From an uncultured Tateyamaria sp. (GTDB lineage: Bacteria > Pseudomonadota > Alphaproteobacteria > Rhodobacterales > Rhodobacteraceae), in contig CAJQRC010000062.1 of the NCBI GenBank assembly GCA_905480645.1, positions 1 to 39,677 on the forward strand: 39,677 nt of DNA, in the 5' to 3' direction. The position numbers and the translations under genes were made by a program. The notes beneath the pieces were generated by a model that was not told where the DNA came from, made no database searches, and saw nothing but the letters and a program-made list of their open reading frames with translations. Shown in pieces: positions 32,003-39,677 of the stretch. Positions within the stretch are counted from its first letter, which is position 1. The number at the start of each line of letters is the position of its first letter.

Positions 32003-32667
32003 GACTTACCGAAGCAGTTAGCGGTTTTCTGATTCTGGGTGGGCCTGTTGTTGCAATGTTATTGATAATGTCTGTCCTAACTTTTGCGGTTACACTGTAT
32101 AAGATTTGGCAATTCTCGGCTTCGGGTGTTGGCCGGCATCGTGTGCTTTCTGAGGCTCTGACTTTATGGGATGAAGGCCGACAACAGGCTGCGCGGGTCC
32201 GTTTGAAAGCTAGTCGAAGCTATTTGGTCCCGCTGGTGTGCAAAGCGATGGATACATCTGATATGTTAGGTCTTGAGGCTAGGTTGGATGCAGAAGCAAG
32301 CGTTGAACTTGCGGGATTAGAACGTGGCTTTCGCTTGTTGGATACTATTGCGCAGCTTGCACCATTGTTAGGTCTATTTGGAACAGTTTTAGGAATGATT
32401 GAAGCCTTTCAAGGGCTGCAAGCAGGTGGCTCCTCAGTCGATCCGTCACTTTTGGCGGGAGGAATATGGGTTGCTCTGTTAACCACAGCGGTAGGTCTTG
32501 CGGTGGCAATGCCTACTTCTATGATACTTGCCTGGCTAGAAAGCCGCACGTCACGCGAAAGGGTGTTTGCGGACAAAGCTCTGCGAACTGTTCTTGCTCC
32601 AAGTAATTCTTGTAAAAATGAAATAGACTCTAAACAAAACGCAGTCACACCTACTAATAATGCATAA
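31999..32667 (+). CDS. exbB: ExbB-like proton channel subunit (MotA/TolQ/ExbB family), 222 aa
   Basis: Inner-membrane component of the Ton motor that uses the proton gradient to energise TonB. The first helix is at about 10-33 (FLILGGPVVAMLLIMSVLTF). The family core follows the large cytoplasmic loop: LDTIAQLAPLLGLFGTVLGM (about 113-132), then a third helix GIWVALLTTAVGLAVAMPTS (about 153-172). Length fits ExbB rather than the longer TolQ/MotA variants. Coupled by ATGA to the preceding small exported protein, and overlapping the first exbD start by 8 nt. Confidence 0.9.
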   Translation: MRLTEAVSGFLILGGPVVAMLLIMSVLTFAVTLYKIWQFSASGVGRHRVLSEALTLWDEGRQQAARVRLKASRSYLVPLVCKAMDTSDMLGLEARLDAEASVELAGLERGFRLLDTIAQLAPLLGLFGTVLGMIEAFQGLQAGGSSVDPSLLAGGIWVALLTTAVGLAVAMPTSMILAWLESRTSRERVFADKALRTVLAPSNSCKNEIDSKQNAVTPTNNA

Positions 32668-33025
32668 TGTATCCCCTTTCACTCGTCGTAGAATGGCTCT
32701 TACCTCTCTTATAGATGTTATTTTTTTGCTTTTATTATTTTTTATGCTGTCTTCGACGTTTTCAACGTTTGGAGAGATAGAGCTAGGCCAAGCCACAGCG
32801 GGAGTAACTAAGTCCAGCGCTGTTTCCAACCCAGCCTTTGTACAGCTAGGTGTCGATCGCTTGGTATTGAATGGTAATGCAACAACATTTGAAAGACTGG
32901 TAGCTGAGATTAAAGTTGACCAGCTGTTAATCAGTCTGGATCAAGATACGTCCGCGCAACGACTTGTCGATTTGTTGGTTCTATTGCGGGGTCATACAGA
33001 CCTATCAGTTACCGTTCTGGAGTGA
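32660..33025 (+). CDS. exbD: ExbD-like subunit 1, 121 aa
   Basis: Inner-membrane partner of ExbB, with one N-terminal helix carrying the conserved membrane Asp (MALTSLIDVIFLLLLFFMLS, Asp at about 19) needed for proton use. A small periplasmic domain follows, ending SVTVLE. It overlaps the exbB end by 8 nt and is followed 4 nt later by a second, different ExbD. Confidence 0.88.
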   Translation: MHNVSPFTRRRMALTSLIDVIFLLLLFFMLSSTFSTFGEIELGQATAGVTKSSAVSNPAFVQLGVDRLVLNGNATTFERLVAEIKVDQLLISLDQDTSAQRLVDLLVLLRGHTDLSVTVLE

Positions 33026-33029
33026 CTAA

Positions 33030-33407
33030 ATGATCCGCCATGCTGAACAACGCAAACAGCGCGACACCACCATTGCCTTGATCAATGTAGTTTTTTTAAT
33101 GCTGATTTTTTTTCTAGTCGCTGGGACTGTTGCTCCTCCCCTTGATCCCGGTCTTTCTTTGGTAGAAACATCAGAGCTTGAGGGACGTGAGCCTCCTAAT
33201 GCGTTACTTTTACACGCTAATGGAACGTTGAGTTTTCGTGGATTTCCGATTGAACCCCAGAAATACATGAAGGATCAAGGAATTGGGCCAATCCGTATCG
33301 TCCCAGATCGTAATGTATCAGGTAGTCGCCTGATTGAGGTAACAGGGGAGTTGCGGCGCTTTGGCGCATCTTCTGTACTACTGGTTACAGAACGGGTTCT
33401 AGAATGA
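33030..33407 (+). CDS. exbD: ExbD-like subunit 2, 125 aa
   Basis: A second ExbD with the same plan: a basic start (MIRHAEQRKQRDTT), then a helix IALINVVFLMLIFFLVAGTV, then a periplasmic domain ending LLVTERVLE. At the position of the essential membrane Asp of ExbD 1 (LIDV) this protein has Asn (LINV), so it may not translocate protons by itself. Two different ExbDs per operon suggest a mixed ExbD dimer. Its stop overlaps the tonB start as ATGA. Confidence 0.85.
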   Translation: MIRHAEQRKQRDTTIALINVVFLMLIFFLVAGTVAPPLDPGLSLVETSELEGREPPNALLLHANGTLSFRGFPIEPQKYMKDQGIGPIRIVPDRNVSGSRLIEVTGELRRFGASSVLLVTERVLE

Positions 33408-34726
33408 TCCAGCGATCCACTATTGTTGCCCTTACGACTATTTTTTTATCATTACTTTTACACGCGATAGGCCTGAGCTTTTCTAGTGATGTTCGACGTA
33501 CTCAAATTTCGAATGACGACGTGAAAGACGTAGTAACAATAAGCAATTCTTTTGAAGAGATTGCAGAAAACCTTGATGTATCAAACCCACCCGAACCTGA
33601 CTTAAATCCTGACGCTACACCAGAGAAAGAAATTTTTCCTAAACCCGAGCTTATTACTGCGCCGGAACCAGAAGAACAGTCAGTGCCAGAGCCTGAGACT
33701 GCCGAGAAACCAACATCAGAGGTTTTAGTAGCATCATCAAATCCTAAAAAAACACCTGTACCGGATACGGGCGCAGTGCAGTCTGCAGGGGAAGGCATGG
33801 CAGGCGCAATTGGGCAAAATACTATTACAGTACCTAAGCCTGAAATAGGTCGTTCTGTAAGCCAAGGTGAAGAACAAGTTTTAGAGCCTGTTACAAATAA
33901 AGGGGATATAGTAAATTTTGGAGAGTTGCCTGATGTTACTGCAAAAGCTGTTGAAGCGTTCGCTATTTCGCCAATTTCTGAACCTATAGCAAAATCGCCA
34001 GCTAAACAGCTTACGTCTCTGCCCACTAAAATATTACCCGTGTTACCAGTTTCCCCGATTGAACTTGAGATGTTATCTTCTTCAACACCGGATATTGCAC
34101 TCAAAGCAATCACGGATGTTCCTGAAAATATTGAGATGGCGATTGTAACTCCTTTGGCTATTGAAGATGAAATAACATTTGATCCTGAGATTTTGGAGAA
34201 TGGAGGTATTCAAAACAGTATAAAAAATTCAAACCAGACTATGATATCGTCTTTGCGACCAAGGCTCCCCTTGCAACGTCGTTCTAAAGAATTGGAGAAT
34301 TCTTTAAACGGCACAACCTCCCAGACCGCTCTTCCACAGAGATCGCAACTAATTGAATCCCCTCTTGCAGCTTATCGTCGCGACGGAACTGATTTAACAT
34401 TTCTGAATAATAGCAACTCGCAATCTGGCGGTTCGGGTGGGCGGAATTTTCAGGGAACTGGAAATTCGGATGTGACTAATTATGCGGGTCGCGTATTCAT
34501 GCATCTCAATCGTGCCCCCCCTATTCGAGTGGCAGGGCGTGGATATGTACGTGTTTTTTTTGAGATTAATCCTGATGGATCGGTTGCGCGTATCGACATT
34601 ATTGAGAGTTCAGGCTCAAAAGATATCGAACGGGCCGCTAAAGAACAAATTCGGGTAGCGGAGCCCTTGCCGCTTCCGCCGAATGGTAATGTGCGCAGAA
34701 TGTCATTGTATTATCGATCCAATTGA
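33404..34726 (+). CDS. tonB: TonB-family energy transducer, 440 aa
   Basis: Spans the periplasm to power outer-membrane receptors. An N-terminal membrane anchor (STIVALTTIFLSLLLHAIGL) is followed by a long Pro/Glu-rich, low-complexity linker (about 50-340, for example EPEPDL-like and PEPEEQSVPEPE stretches). The C-terminal TonB domain (about 355-440) is YAGRVFMHLNRAPPI, GYVRVFFEINPDGSVARIDI and a closing RAAKEQIRVAEPLPLPPNG. At 440 aa it is longer than the classical 240-aa TonB, nearly all from the linker. It is the last gene of the five-gene operon. No TonB-dependent receptor or clear Fur box lies nearby, so the cargo is unknown. Confidence 0.88.
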   Translation: MIQRSTIVALTTIFLSLLLHAIGLSFSSDVRRTQISNDDVKDVVTISNSFEEIAENLDVSNPPEPDLNPDATPEKEIFPKPELITAPEPEEQSVPEPETAEKPTSEVLVASSNPKKTPVPDTGAVQSAGEGMAGAIGQNTITVPKPEIGRSVSQGEEQVLEPVTNKGDIVNFGELPDVTAKAVEAFAISPISEPIAKSPAKQLTSLPTKILPVLPVSPIELEMLSSSTPDIALKAITDVPENIEMAIVTPLAIEDEITFDPEILENGGIQNSIKNSNQTMISSLRPRLPLQRRSKELENSLNGTTSQTALPQRSQLIESPLAAYRRDGTDLTFLNNSNSQSGGSGGRNFQGTGNSDVTNYAGRVFMHLNRAPPIRVAGRGYVRVFFEINPDGSVARIDIIESSGSKDIERAAKEQIRVAEPLPLPPNGNVRRMSLYYRSN

Positions 34727-34818
34727 GGATCTAAGTTTACATAAAAAGAGGTATTGAATGATACTATTCACATCGGTTGAGTTGTTCATGATGATGTTGC
34801 CTGAAAGGAATTTCTGAA

Positions 34819-36462
34819 ATGAATAAGACCCCTGCATCACTCCATGGTGGTGGCTTGCTAACGCAGTGCCTTGTAGCTCAGGGCGTAAAACGAATTTTTT
34901 GCATTCCGGGCGAAAGTTTTTTAGCAGCTTTGGACGGTATGTACGACACTGATATTGATGTAGTCGTTGCTCGGCATGAGGGTGGTGCAGCTATGATGGC
35001 TGAAGCGACTGGTAAGCTTACTGGTAAACCAGGTGTGGCTTTTGTCACGCGTGGACCAGGTGCTACAAACGCGAGTGCTGGAGTACACGTGGCATTTCAA
35101 GATAGCACTCCGATGATTTTGTTTGTGGGCCAAGTTGCCAGTAACCAGAGTGACCGGGAAGCATTTCAAGAATTAGATTACAGAGCGATGTTTGGTCCCT
35201 TGGCAAAATGGGTGGCACAAATAGATCGTTCTGATCGTATTCCGGAATATATCAGCCATGCATTCCATATTGCACAGTCTGGTAGACCAGGGCCGGTTGT
35301 TCTTTCCTTGCCAGAAGACATGCTTTCCGAACCGACGCAAGGTATTCCTGTTCCTGCTGCTGTATTGCCGTCTGGCCAAGCTGCAGAAGAAGACCTTCAT
35401 GAAGTGGTGCTAAAGCTAGCCGCCGCAGAGCGACCCGTGCTGATAGTTGGTGGTGCTACCTGGGATGCTACAGCTGCTGAAGCATTAGGTGAGTTTGCGA
35501 AAAAAATGGGGTTGCCAGTTGGTGCGTCTTTTCGATGTCAGGATTTTCTTGATAATAGACATTCCAATTATGTTGGTGATGTTGGAATTGGAATTAACCC
35601 TGCATTGGAAAAACACGTTCGTGAAGCTGATGTAATTCTTGCTCTAGGGACACGATTAGGCGAAATAACAACCTCTGGCTACAGCCTTTTGACTCCACCA
35701 CAGTCGAAACAGGAACTAATCCATATATACGCAGACCCCTCTGAGATTGGTAGAGTATATCATCCAACACTCGCAATTGTGGCACAGCCTGGCCCTGTCA
35801 TAAAGCAGTTACGTGATATGGCTACTTCTCGCGCGGGAGGGTTATGGCTTAGTAGCGCATATGAAGCTTATAAAATTTGGCAACAACCCGAAGAAACGCC
35901 TGGTGCTCTTAAAATGGAACAGGTTATTACACATCTCAATAATGTTTTGCCTGATGACGCTATTTTAACAAATGGGGCAGGCAATTATTCTGCATGGTTG
36001 CATCGTTATTACAGGTATAGAAACTGGCGCACTCAACTTGCACCAACTTCCGGCTCTATGGGGTATGGTTTACCTGCAGCTATAGCTGCAAAATTACAAA
36101 GCCCGGATAAAGAGGTTGTCTGTCTCGCAGGTGATGGGTGTTTTCAAATGGTTAGTCAGGAATTTGGAACAGCCTGTGATCAAGGTTTAGCAGTGATAGT
36201 AATTATAGCTGACAATGGAATGTACGGTACAATTCGCATGCACCAACAACGTCATTACCCCATGCGGCCATCGGGTACTGCTATGAAAAACCCAGACTTT
36301 GCCGCATTAGCACGAGCCTATCAGGGTTTTGGAGTTACAGTGAGTACAACAGCTGAGTTTGCTCCAGCCTTGCATGCAGCCCGCGAAAGTGAGATTCCTG
36401 CTATCATTCACCTAAAGCTTGATCCTTCGGCATTATCGCCAAAAACTCTTCTAGAAGGTTAA
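34819..36462 (+). CDS. Thiamine-diphosphate-dependent enzyme (acetolactate-synthase-like), 547 aa
   Basis: Three-domain ThDP enzyme, cytosolic. The catalytic Glu54 lies in ARHEGGAAMMAEATGK, and the central domain is at about 190-335 (PVLIVGGATWDATAAEALGE). The ThDP/Mg site is AGDGCFQMVSQEFGTACDQG with Asn466 (IIADNGMYGTI). The family includes acetolactate synthase, benzoylformate decarboxylase, oxalyl-CoA decarboxylase and sulfoacetaldehyde-type enzymes. The sequence does not show the small regulatory subunit of biosynthetic acetolactate synthase next to it, so a catabolic decarboxylase or carboligase is more likely. A good AAAGGA precedes ATG 34819. It follows tonB by 92 bp and is probably a separate unit. 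Substrate unresolved. Confidence 0.84.
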   Translation: MNKTPASLHGGGLLTQCLVAQGVKRIFCIPGESFLAALDGMYDTDIDVVVARHEGGAAMMAEATGKLTGKPGVAFVTRGPGATNASAGVHVAFQDSTPMILFVGQVASNQSDREAFQELDYRAMFGPLAKWVAQIDRSDRIPEYISHAFHIAQSGRPGPVVLSLPEDMLSEPTQGIPVPAAVLPSGQAAEEDLHEVVLKLAAAERPVLIVGGATWDATAAEALGEFAKKMGLPVGASFRCQDFLDNRHSNYVGDVGIGINPALEKHVREADVILALGTRLGEITTSGYSLLTPPQSKQELIHIYADPSEIGRVYHPTLAIVAQPGPVIKQLRDMATSRAGGLWLSSAYEAYKIWQQPEETPGALKMEQVITHLNNVLPDDAILTNGAGNYSAWLHRYYRYRNWRTQLAPTSGSMGYGLPAAIAAKLQSPDKEVVCLAGDGCFQMVSQEFGTACDQGLAVIVIIADNGMYGTIRMHQQRHYPMRPSGTAMKNPDFAALARAYQGFGVTVSTTAEFAPALHAARESEIPAIIHLKLDPSALSPKTLLEG

Positions 36463-36529
36463 TAAATTTACTACTGAACAGTTCGCGGAGCTAGTCTGGT
36501 CAGGCTCTGCTAGAACTCTTACTTGCTGT

Positions 36530-36573
36530 GGCTGTAATGTAAATAAAATTTTTGCAGCCTAAACTCTTTTTTT
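36530..36573 (+). terminator. Possible weak terminator after the ThDP-enzyme gene
   Basis: GGCTG (36530-36534) can pair with CAGCC (36555-36559) around an AT-rich loop, followed by a 7-T run (36567-36573). The stem is short and the loop long, so this is only a candidate. It lies between converging genes. Confidence 0.3.
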
Positions 36574-36635
36574 GAATTCATTTCAACCGCTTATTCGTTC
36601 TAGTGAAGTGTATTAAGATGAATGGTTTTTGCATT

Positions 36636-38225
36636 TCATTTATTCTTTGTATCCTGAGCAAATAATATACCCCAAACAAAATCAGTTTGAACTGCTAGTT
36701 GGCGCGTAGTCCCACGGTTATAATAATCAGCAGTCACTGGTGGACCTGATATGACAGTGTCTATTCCAAAGATATTCAGTCGCCCAGTGCTGCCTACTCC
36801 TGGAACGCCAATCTCTCCATTTGCGTTCACCGAAGCTTGCGCATGACAGCTGATGCACGACGCTGAATTCACAAATCCGCCCTCATTGATTGAAGAGCCA
36901 AGCAGTGTTGACGTCCCGTCATTGTTCACAAACTGTGTCTGAGTGCCTTTCAAACGATAACTCTTCCAAGCTATATCTGTTATTTTCGGGTGTTCAGGAT
37001 CAACAGGCGCATTGCCATTTCCAATACCAGCTTCATTAAACAGTTTAGCCAAGCTTGCTGATATTTGACCACTTTCGTACCGTTTCCCAAGAACGAATAT
37101 ACTCTTATCATCATTGAGAGCGTCATCTTGAGTGTGAGGAGAAATAAAATTACTATTGAATGAGATTTCAATCTTTTTTTCAGGATCATCTGGTGATGCA
37201 ATATGCACCGTCGATGGATTAAGAACTCCAAAGCTATCATTACAGCCGATGTAGTCGCAGCGGCCTAGATTACCTACATGTTCAAAGGCAAACCAATGCC
37301 AGTTGGGTAGCGCTTTTGTGGAAGCAGCTATGCTGACTAGGTAATACAAATCTTCTTTATAAGTTTTGCCATCATCGTCAGAAGCTCTAATTTTTTGAGT
37401 TATGTAGGGGTAACGCGAGTTTTGTTCTGGCGTGGTCGGATCATTGTCGTGATCACTTATGTATCCCAATTCAATCATGGTCTCCACATCGATCCAGGCA
37501 ACCTTAAACATTACTGCTGATGTTGGATAGGAGATGCCCTGTCCGCTTGGCCGGTGAGGTTTGGCAAATTTTGCTTCTCCAGCTATACGCGCAAATAATT
37601 TACTCAGCCCCGTTTTTGAATAAAGTTCATGTTGGGTGGTATAACGGATAAAGCTATCGTTTCGATAGACAACCTCTACTTGGCCCTGCCGTGCAACGCG
37701 CCCTGGATCGAGAGTTCGCAAAAAAGTACTGTTGTGGCTATTACCGGGTTTGCCGCCAGCAAAGGTCGTTTCAATCGCCCCACCCCAGTCGCCTGGAATA
37801 TAGGGGCAATAATTGCCAAACCCGCCAATATTATGTGGTTTAACAGTTTCACCAGCAGAATTTCGATATCCTACTTGCTGTGCCCCATTTGGTTCAACAA
37901 AGCAGCAGTCTGTGTCCTCTGCTGAACTGCAAGCTGGTTTGGGTGTATCAATCCAAACTGTTTCATCATTTCCCCATTGATCCCAAAATCTAGCTTTGAT
38001 TGTGCCAAGAAACGTCGCCCAAGAATACGTATCAGGACAGGTTGCTGCCGGGTTGGAAATAGTTGCTGGGTAAATAATCTTACCTTCAGAATTTATTGAA
38101 GCAGTACACTCTGGCGAATCGCGAACATGACTATTGAAATACATAGCAGTATCGGTTGAATCTGCGAGGCCCAGAGAGGTTGTGAGCCCAAGCAGGCATA
38201 TGACTCCAATAAACTTAATCACCAT
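36636..38225 (-). CDS. Exported mono-heme c-type cytochrome-like protein of unknown family, about 529 aa
   Basis: A signal peptide (MVIKFIGVICLLGLTTSLGLA) precedes a large periplasmic protein with one heme-c motif CISCH near the C-terminus (about 36842-36857, SASCISCHAQASV). Four other cysteines lie in the sequence ADTDCC...GYR and GRCDYIGCND. Blocks such as LPNWHWFAFEHVGNLGRCDY and IPGDWGGAIETTFAGG read like a large folded domain rather than repeats. I recognise no family with certainty; the fold and role are open. I prefer ATG 38225, which follows GGAG, over ATG 38240, which has no ribosome site. It converges with the ThDP-enzyme gene. Confidence 0.65.
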   Translation of the reverse strand: MVIKFIGVICLLGLTTSLGLADSTDTAMYFNSHVRDSPECTASINSEGKIIYPATISNPAATCPDTYSWATFLGTIKARFWDQWGNDETVWIDTPKPACSSAEDTDCCFVEPNGAQQVGYRNSAGETVKPHNIGGFGNYCPYIPGDWGGAIETTFAGGKPGNSHNSTFLRTLDPGRVARQGQVEVVYRNDSFIRYTTQHELYSKTGLSKLFARIAGEAKFAKPHRPSGQGISYPTSAVMFKVAWIDVETMIELGYISDHDNDPTTPEQNSRYPYITQKIRASDDDGKTYKEDLYYLVSIAASTKALPNWHWFAFEHVGNLGRCDYIGCNDSFGVLNPSTVHIASPDDPEKKIEISFNSNFISPHTQDDALNDDKSIFVLGKRYESGQISASLAKLFNEAGIGNGNAPVDPEHPKITDIAWKSYRLKGTQTQFVNNDGTSTLLGSSINEGGFVNSASCISCHAQASVNANGEIGVPGVGSTGRLNIFGIDTVISGPPVTADYYNRGTTRQLAVQTDFVWGILFAQDTKNK

Positions 38226-38380
38226 TCGGCGGTACTCCATAATTTAAAAATTAGTTATTGATATAAAATATTCCAGCATTACTAAATCAATTTAACCAAA
38301 TATCGAAAAATCTCATAATCGACCGAAACTTAAAAGATCAAAAATAATATTTTACGACTTTCTGAATTCATTTAGTTATT

Positions 38381-39493
38381 TTAGCGGAGGTTTGGAAAGT
38401 AATCCTCGCAGTCACCTTCGCGAAAGACATCTGCAGTGCAGCAATGTAAGCCACCACCAAAAGCGTAGGCGTCGCGCAGTTCAACTTCGATAACCTCCAT
38501 GCCCAGCTTATCCATTTGTTCTGCTTGATATACTTCAGATTTTTCTACGCAAACAGTTTTTGGGTCAAGAACAAGGACATTCATCGATAACCAAGTAGAA
38601 CTGTAGCAAAGGGGTGGCGGTGAATTATGGGCCGGTTGTGCTGCATCTACAATTTCCCAATCATTTTTTACAAACATTTCCCTTTGTCCATCTGGCAGAC
38701 GCCGTTGTGGGTTGTTTAATATCAATCCCGGACGTAAAGGCGTGAATGTTGCATCAATATGAATAGGGTACGGATCTCCTGGGAAATTTACCGTATGTAC
38801 TCGGTGATTGGGAAAGTGTCGCTGCAACCACTCTATGCCTTTAAGGTTTGTCGTAAAGCCATGTTGAACAACAAGATCACGCCCAAAGCGCAGAACATCA
38901 GCGGCGTCAAAAAGAGGCTCTTCTTCTGTTGTTACGAAGAATTTTTTTGCTGTCCAATGCAGCCGCTTTTCAACACCGATTGAGTCACTTAGATAGTCAC
39001 GATGATAATCAGCGTCTGTCAGGCGCGGCTTTGGCGCACACTCATGCCTAAATTTAGGATCTTCGTTGAAATAGCGCTGCAGTAAAGGCCGATAATTTAA
39101 ATACTCAAACCAACGGCACCGGTATGACATAGTCGCTTCCAGTATTTCTGAACCCACCGTAAGCAGTACGTCACGAGGCGGCATACAGCCAAACTGACTG
39201 TCAGTATGAAAATCTGGTGTGGTTGCTGGTAGAGAATGATCAATTGAAGTCGGACGGTCAACTGTTATGCCACGGTGTTCTAACTGGGATACGAATTTGT
39301 CCAATAATTCGTTGGCACGGTCAATAGTCTCTTGTGGGCGACGTCCCCACTGGCCACGCATATCGCTATCTTCAGGAACCTTTGCTTCTAGCGCGGGCTC
39401 TTCAGGTGGTATATGGCAATTGTCGGCGCGACCGACAATTACATGCTTCAATGGATCCCATTCGTTCCAGCTTTTTACTACCGTTTTTGACAT
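38381..39493 (-). CDS. Glycine-amidinotransferase-like enzyme (AGAT family), 370 aa
   Basis: Transfers an amidino group from arginine to an amine. With glycine the products are guanidinoacetate and ornithine. The pentein-fold catalytic residues are all present: Asp196 (LFDAADVLRFGRDL), His245 (PIHIDATFTPL) and the nucleophile Cys351 (GGGLHCCTADVF). Spacing agrees with the mammalian enzyme as I remember it. Also diagnostic are KGIEWLQRHFPNHRVHTVNF and SSTWLSMNVLVLDPK. The length, without an organellar leader, matches bacterial AGAT-like proteins. The family also includes enzymes using other amines, so glycine is probable but not certain. It stands alone; no methyltransferase or guanidino-degrading gene is beside it. 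ATG 39493 follows GGGAG. Confidence 0.88.
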   Translation of the reverse strand: MSKTVVKSWNEWDPLKHVIVGRADNCHIPPEEPALEAKVPEDSDMRGQWGRRPQETIDRANELLDKFVSQLEHRGITVDRPTSIDHSLPATTPDFHTDSQFGCMPPRDVLLTVGSEILEATMSYRCRWFEYLNYRPLLQRYFNEDPKFRHECAPKPRLTDADYHRDYLSDSIGVEKRLHWTAKKFFVTTEEEPLFDAADVLRFGRDLVVQHGFTTNLKGIEWLQRHFPNHRVHTVNFPGDPYPIHIDATFTPLRPGLILNNPQRRLPDGQREMFVKNDWEIVDAAQPAHNSPPPLCYSSTWLSMNVLVLDPKTVCVEKSEVYQAEQMDKLGMEVIEVELRDAYAFGGGLHCCTADVFREGDCEDYFPNLR

Positions 39494-39677
39494 GTCTCTG
39501 CTCCCAGTAATTATTTTATTCTCTTAAGAGCGTTTTAATTTCTTCACAAGAAAGGATAAATTATTATCTCTCAGTTTCAAAATTTCTGGTCCCTCACGTC
39601 ACTTTTTTACTGTTGACAAGAGGCCTTCTGTACCGCCGATTTACTGATATTTTGCTGCTGTTTCATTGTTTCAAATT

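Noticed and set aside
1-39677. CRISPR arrays, rRNA, prophage or defence islands
   Set aside because: No regularly spaced repeats, rRNA stretches, phage structural genes or defence-family domains were seen on either strand.

Overview
The window looks like chromosome of a free-living, probably marine, heterotrophic alphaproteobacterium. The basis is moderate-to-low GC by eye, abundant uptake and catabolic genes for small organic acids, polyols and betaine-like compounds, periplasmic Sel1 proteins, and gene families common in Rhodobacterales and SAR116-like bacteria. No rRNA or other taxonomic marker is present, so the assignment is inference. Nothing suggests a plasmid or an intact phage.

Layout. 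(1) 1-3600 is a decayed accessory patch. It holds two degraded tandem copies of a small exported Adhesin_E-like gene, a Sel1-repeat protein, an AT-rich PAS-adenylate cyclase, a short unknown ORF and the N-terminal stub of a tyrosine integrase. (2) 3790-6972 holds a beta-hydroxyacid dehydrogenase translationally coupled to a TIM-barrel isomerase, then a lone UDP-sugar 6-dehydrogenase. (3) 7083-11907, minus strand, holds a cupin protein, the ATP-dependent 5-oxoprolinase genes pxpBCA and a LacI-family regulator. (4) 12037-12113 is tRNA-Arg(CCT). (5) 12175-20760 is a catabolic/uptake module: an AcoR-like regulator lacking the sigma54-contact motif, transcribed divergently from a zinc alcohol dehydrogenase and a complete five-gene polyol-type ABC importer (binding protein, two permeases, two unequal ATPases).

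(6) 20938-22722 carries a Sel1 protein and a di-heme cytochrome c peroxidase whose 5' ends abut head to head. (7) 22737-26793, minus strand, is a CoA-dependent oxidation module: acyl-CoA dehydrogenase, NDP-forming acyl-CoA ligase and a CaiD-like hydratase. (8) 27048-29928 has a D-2-hydroxyacid dehydrogenase and an IlvD/Edd-type sugar-acid dehydratase. (9) 30069-30168 is a 100-bp element with long imperfect terminal inverted repeats. (10) 30272-34726 has a lipoprotein alpha/beta hydrolase followed by a compact Ton operon (small exported protein, ExbB, two ExbDs, TonB). (11) 34819-39493 has a ThDP-dependent enzyme, an exported mono-heme cytochrome of unknown family and a glycine-amidinotransferase-like enzyme.

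The most distinctive points are the complementary loss of catalytic motifs in the two importer ATPases, the paired operator-like motif and GAFTGA-less regulator that probably control that importer, the betaine-like CoA module built on an NDP-forming ligase, the start-codon-to-start-codon junction at 21408/21409, and the 100-bp inverted-repeat element. I saw no CRISPR array, complete insertion sequence, prophage or obvious defence system. A wholly new system cannot be claimed from sequence reading alone.
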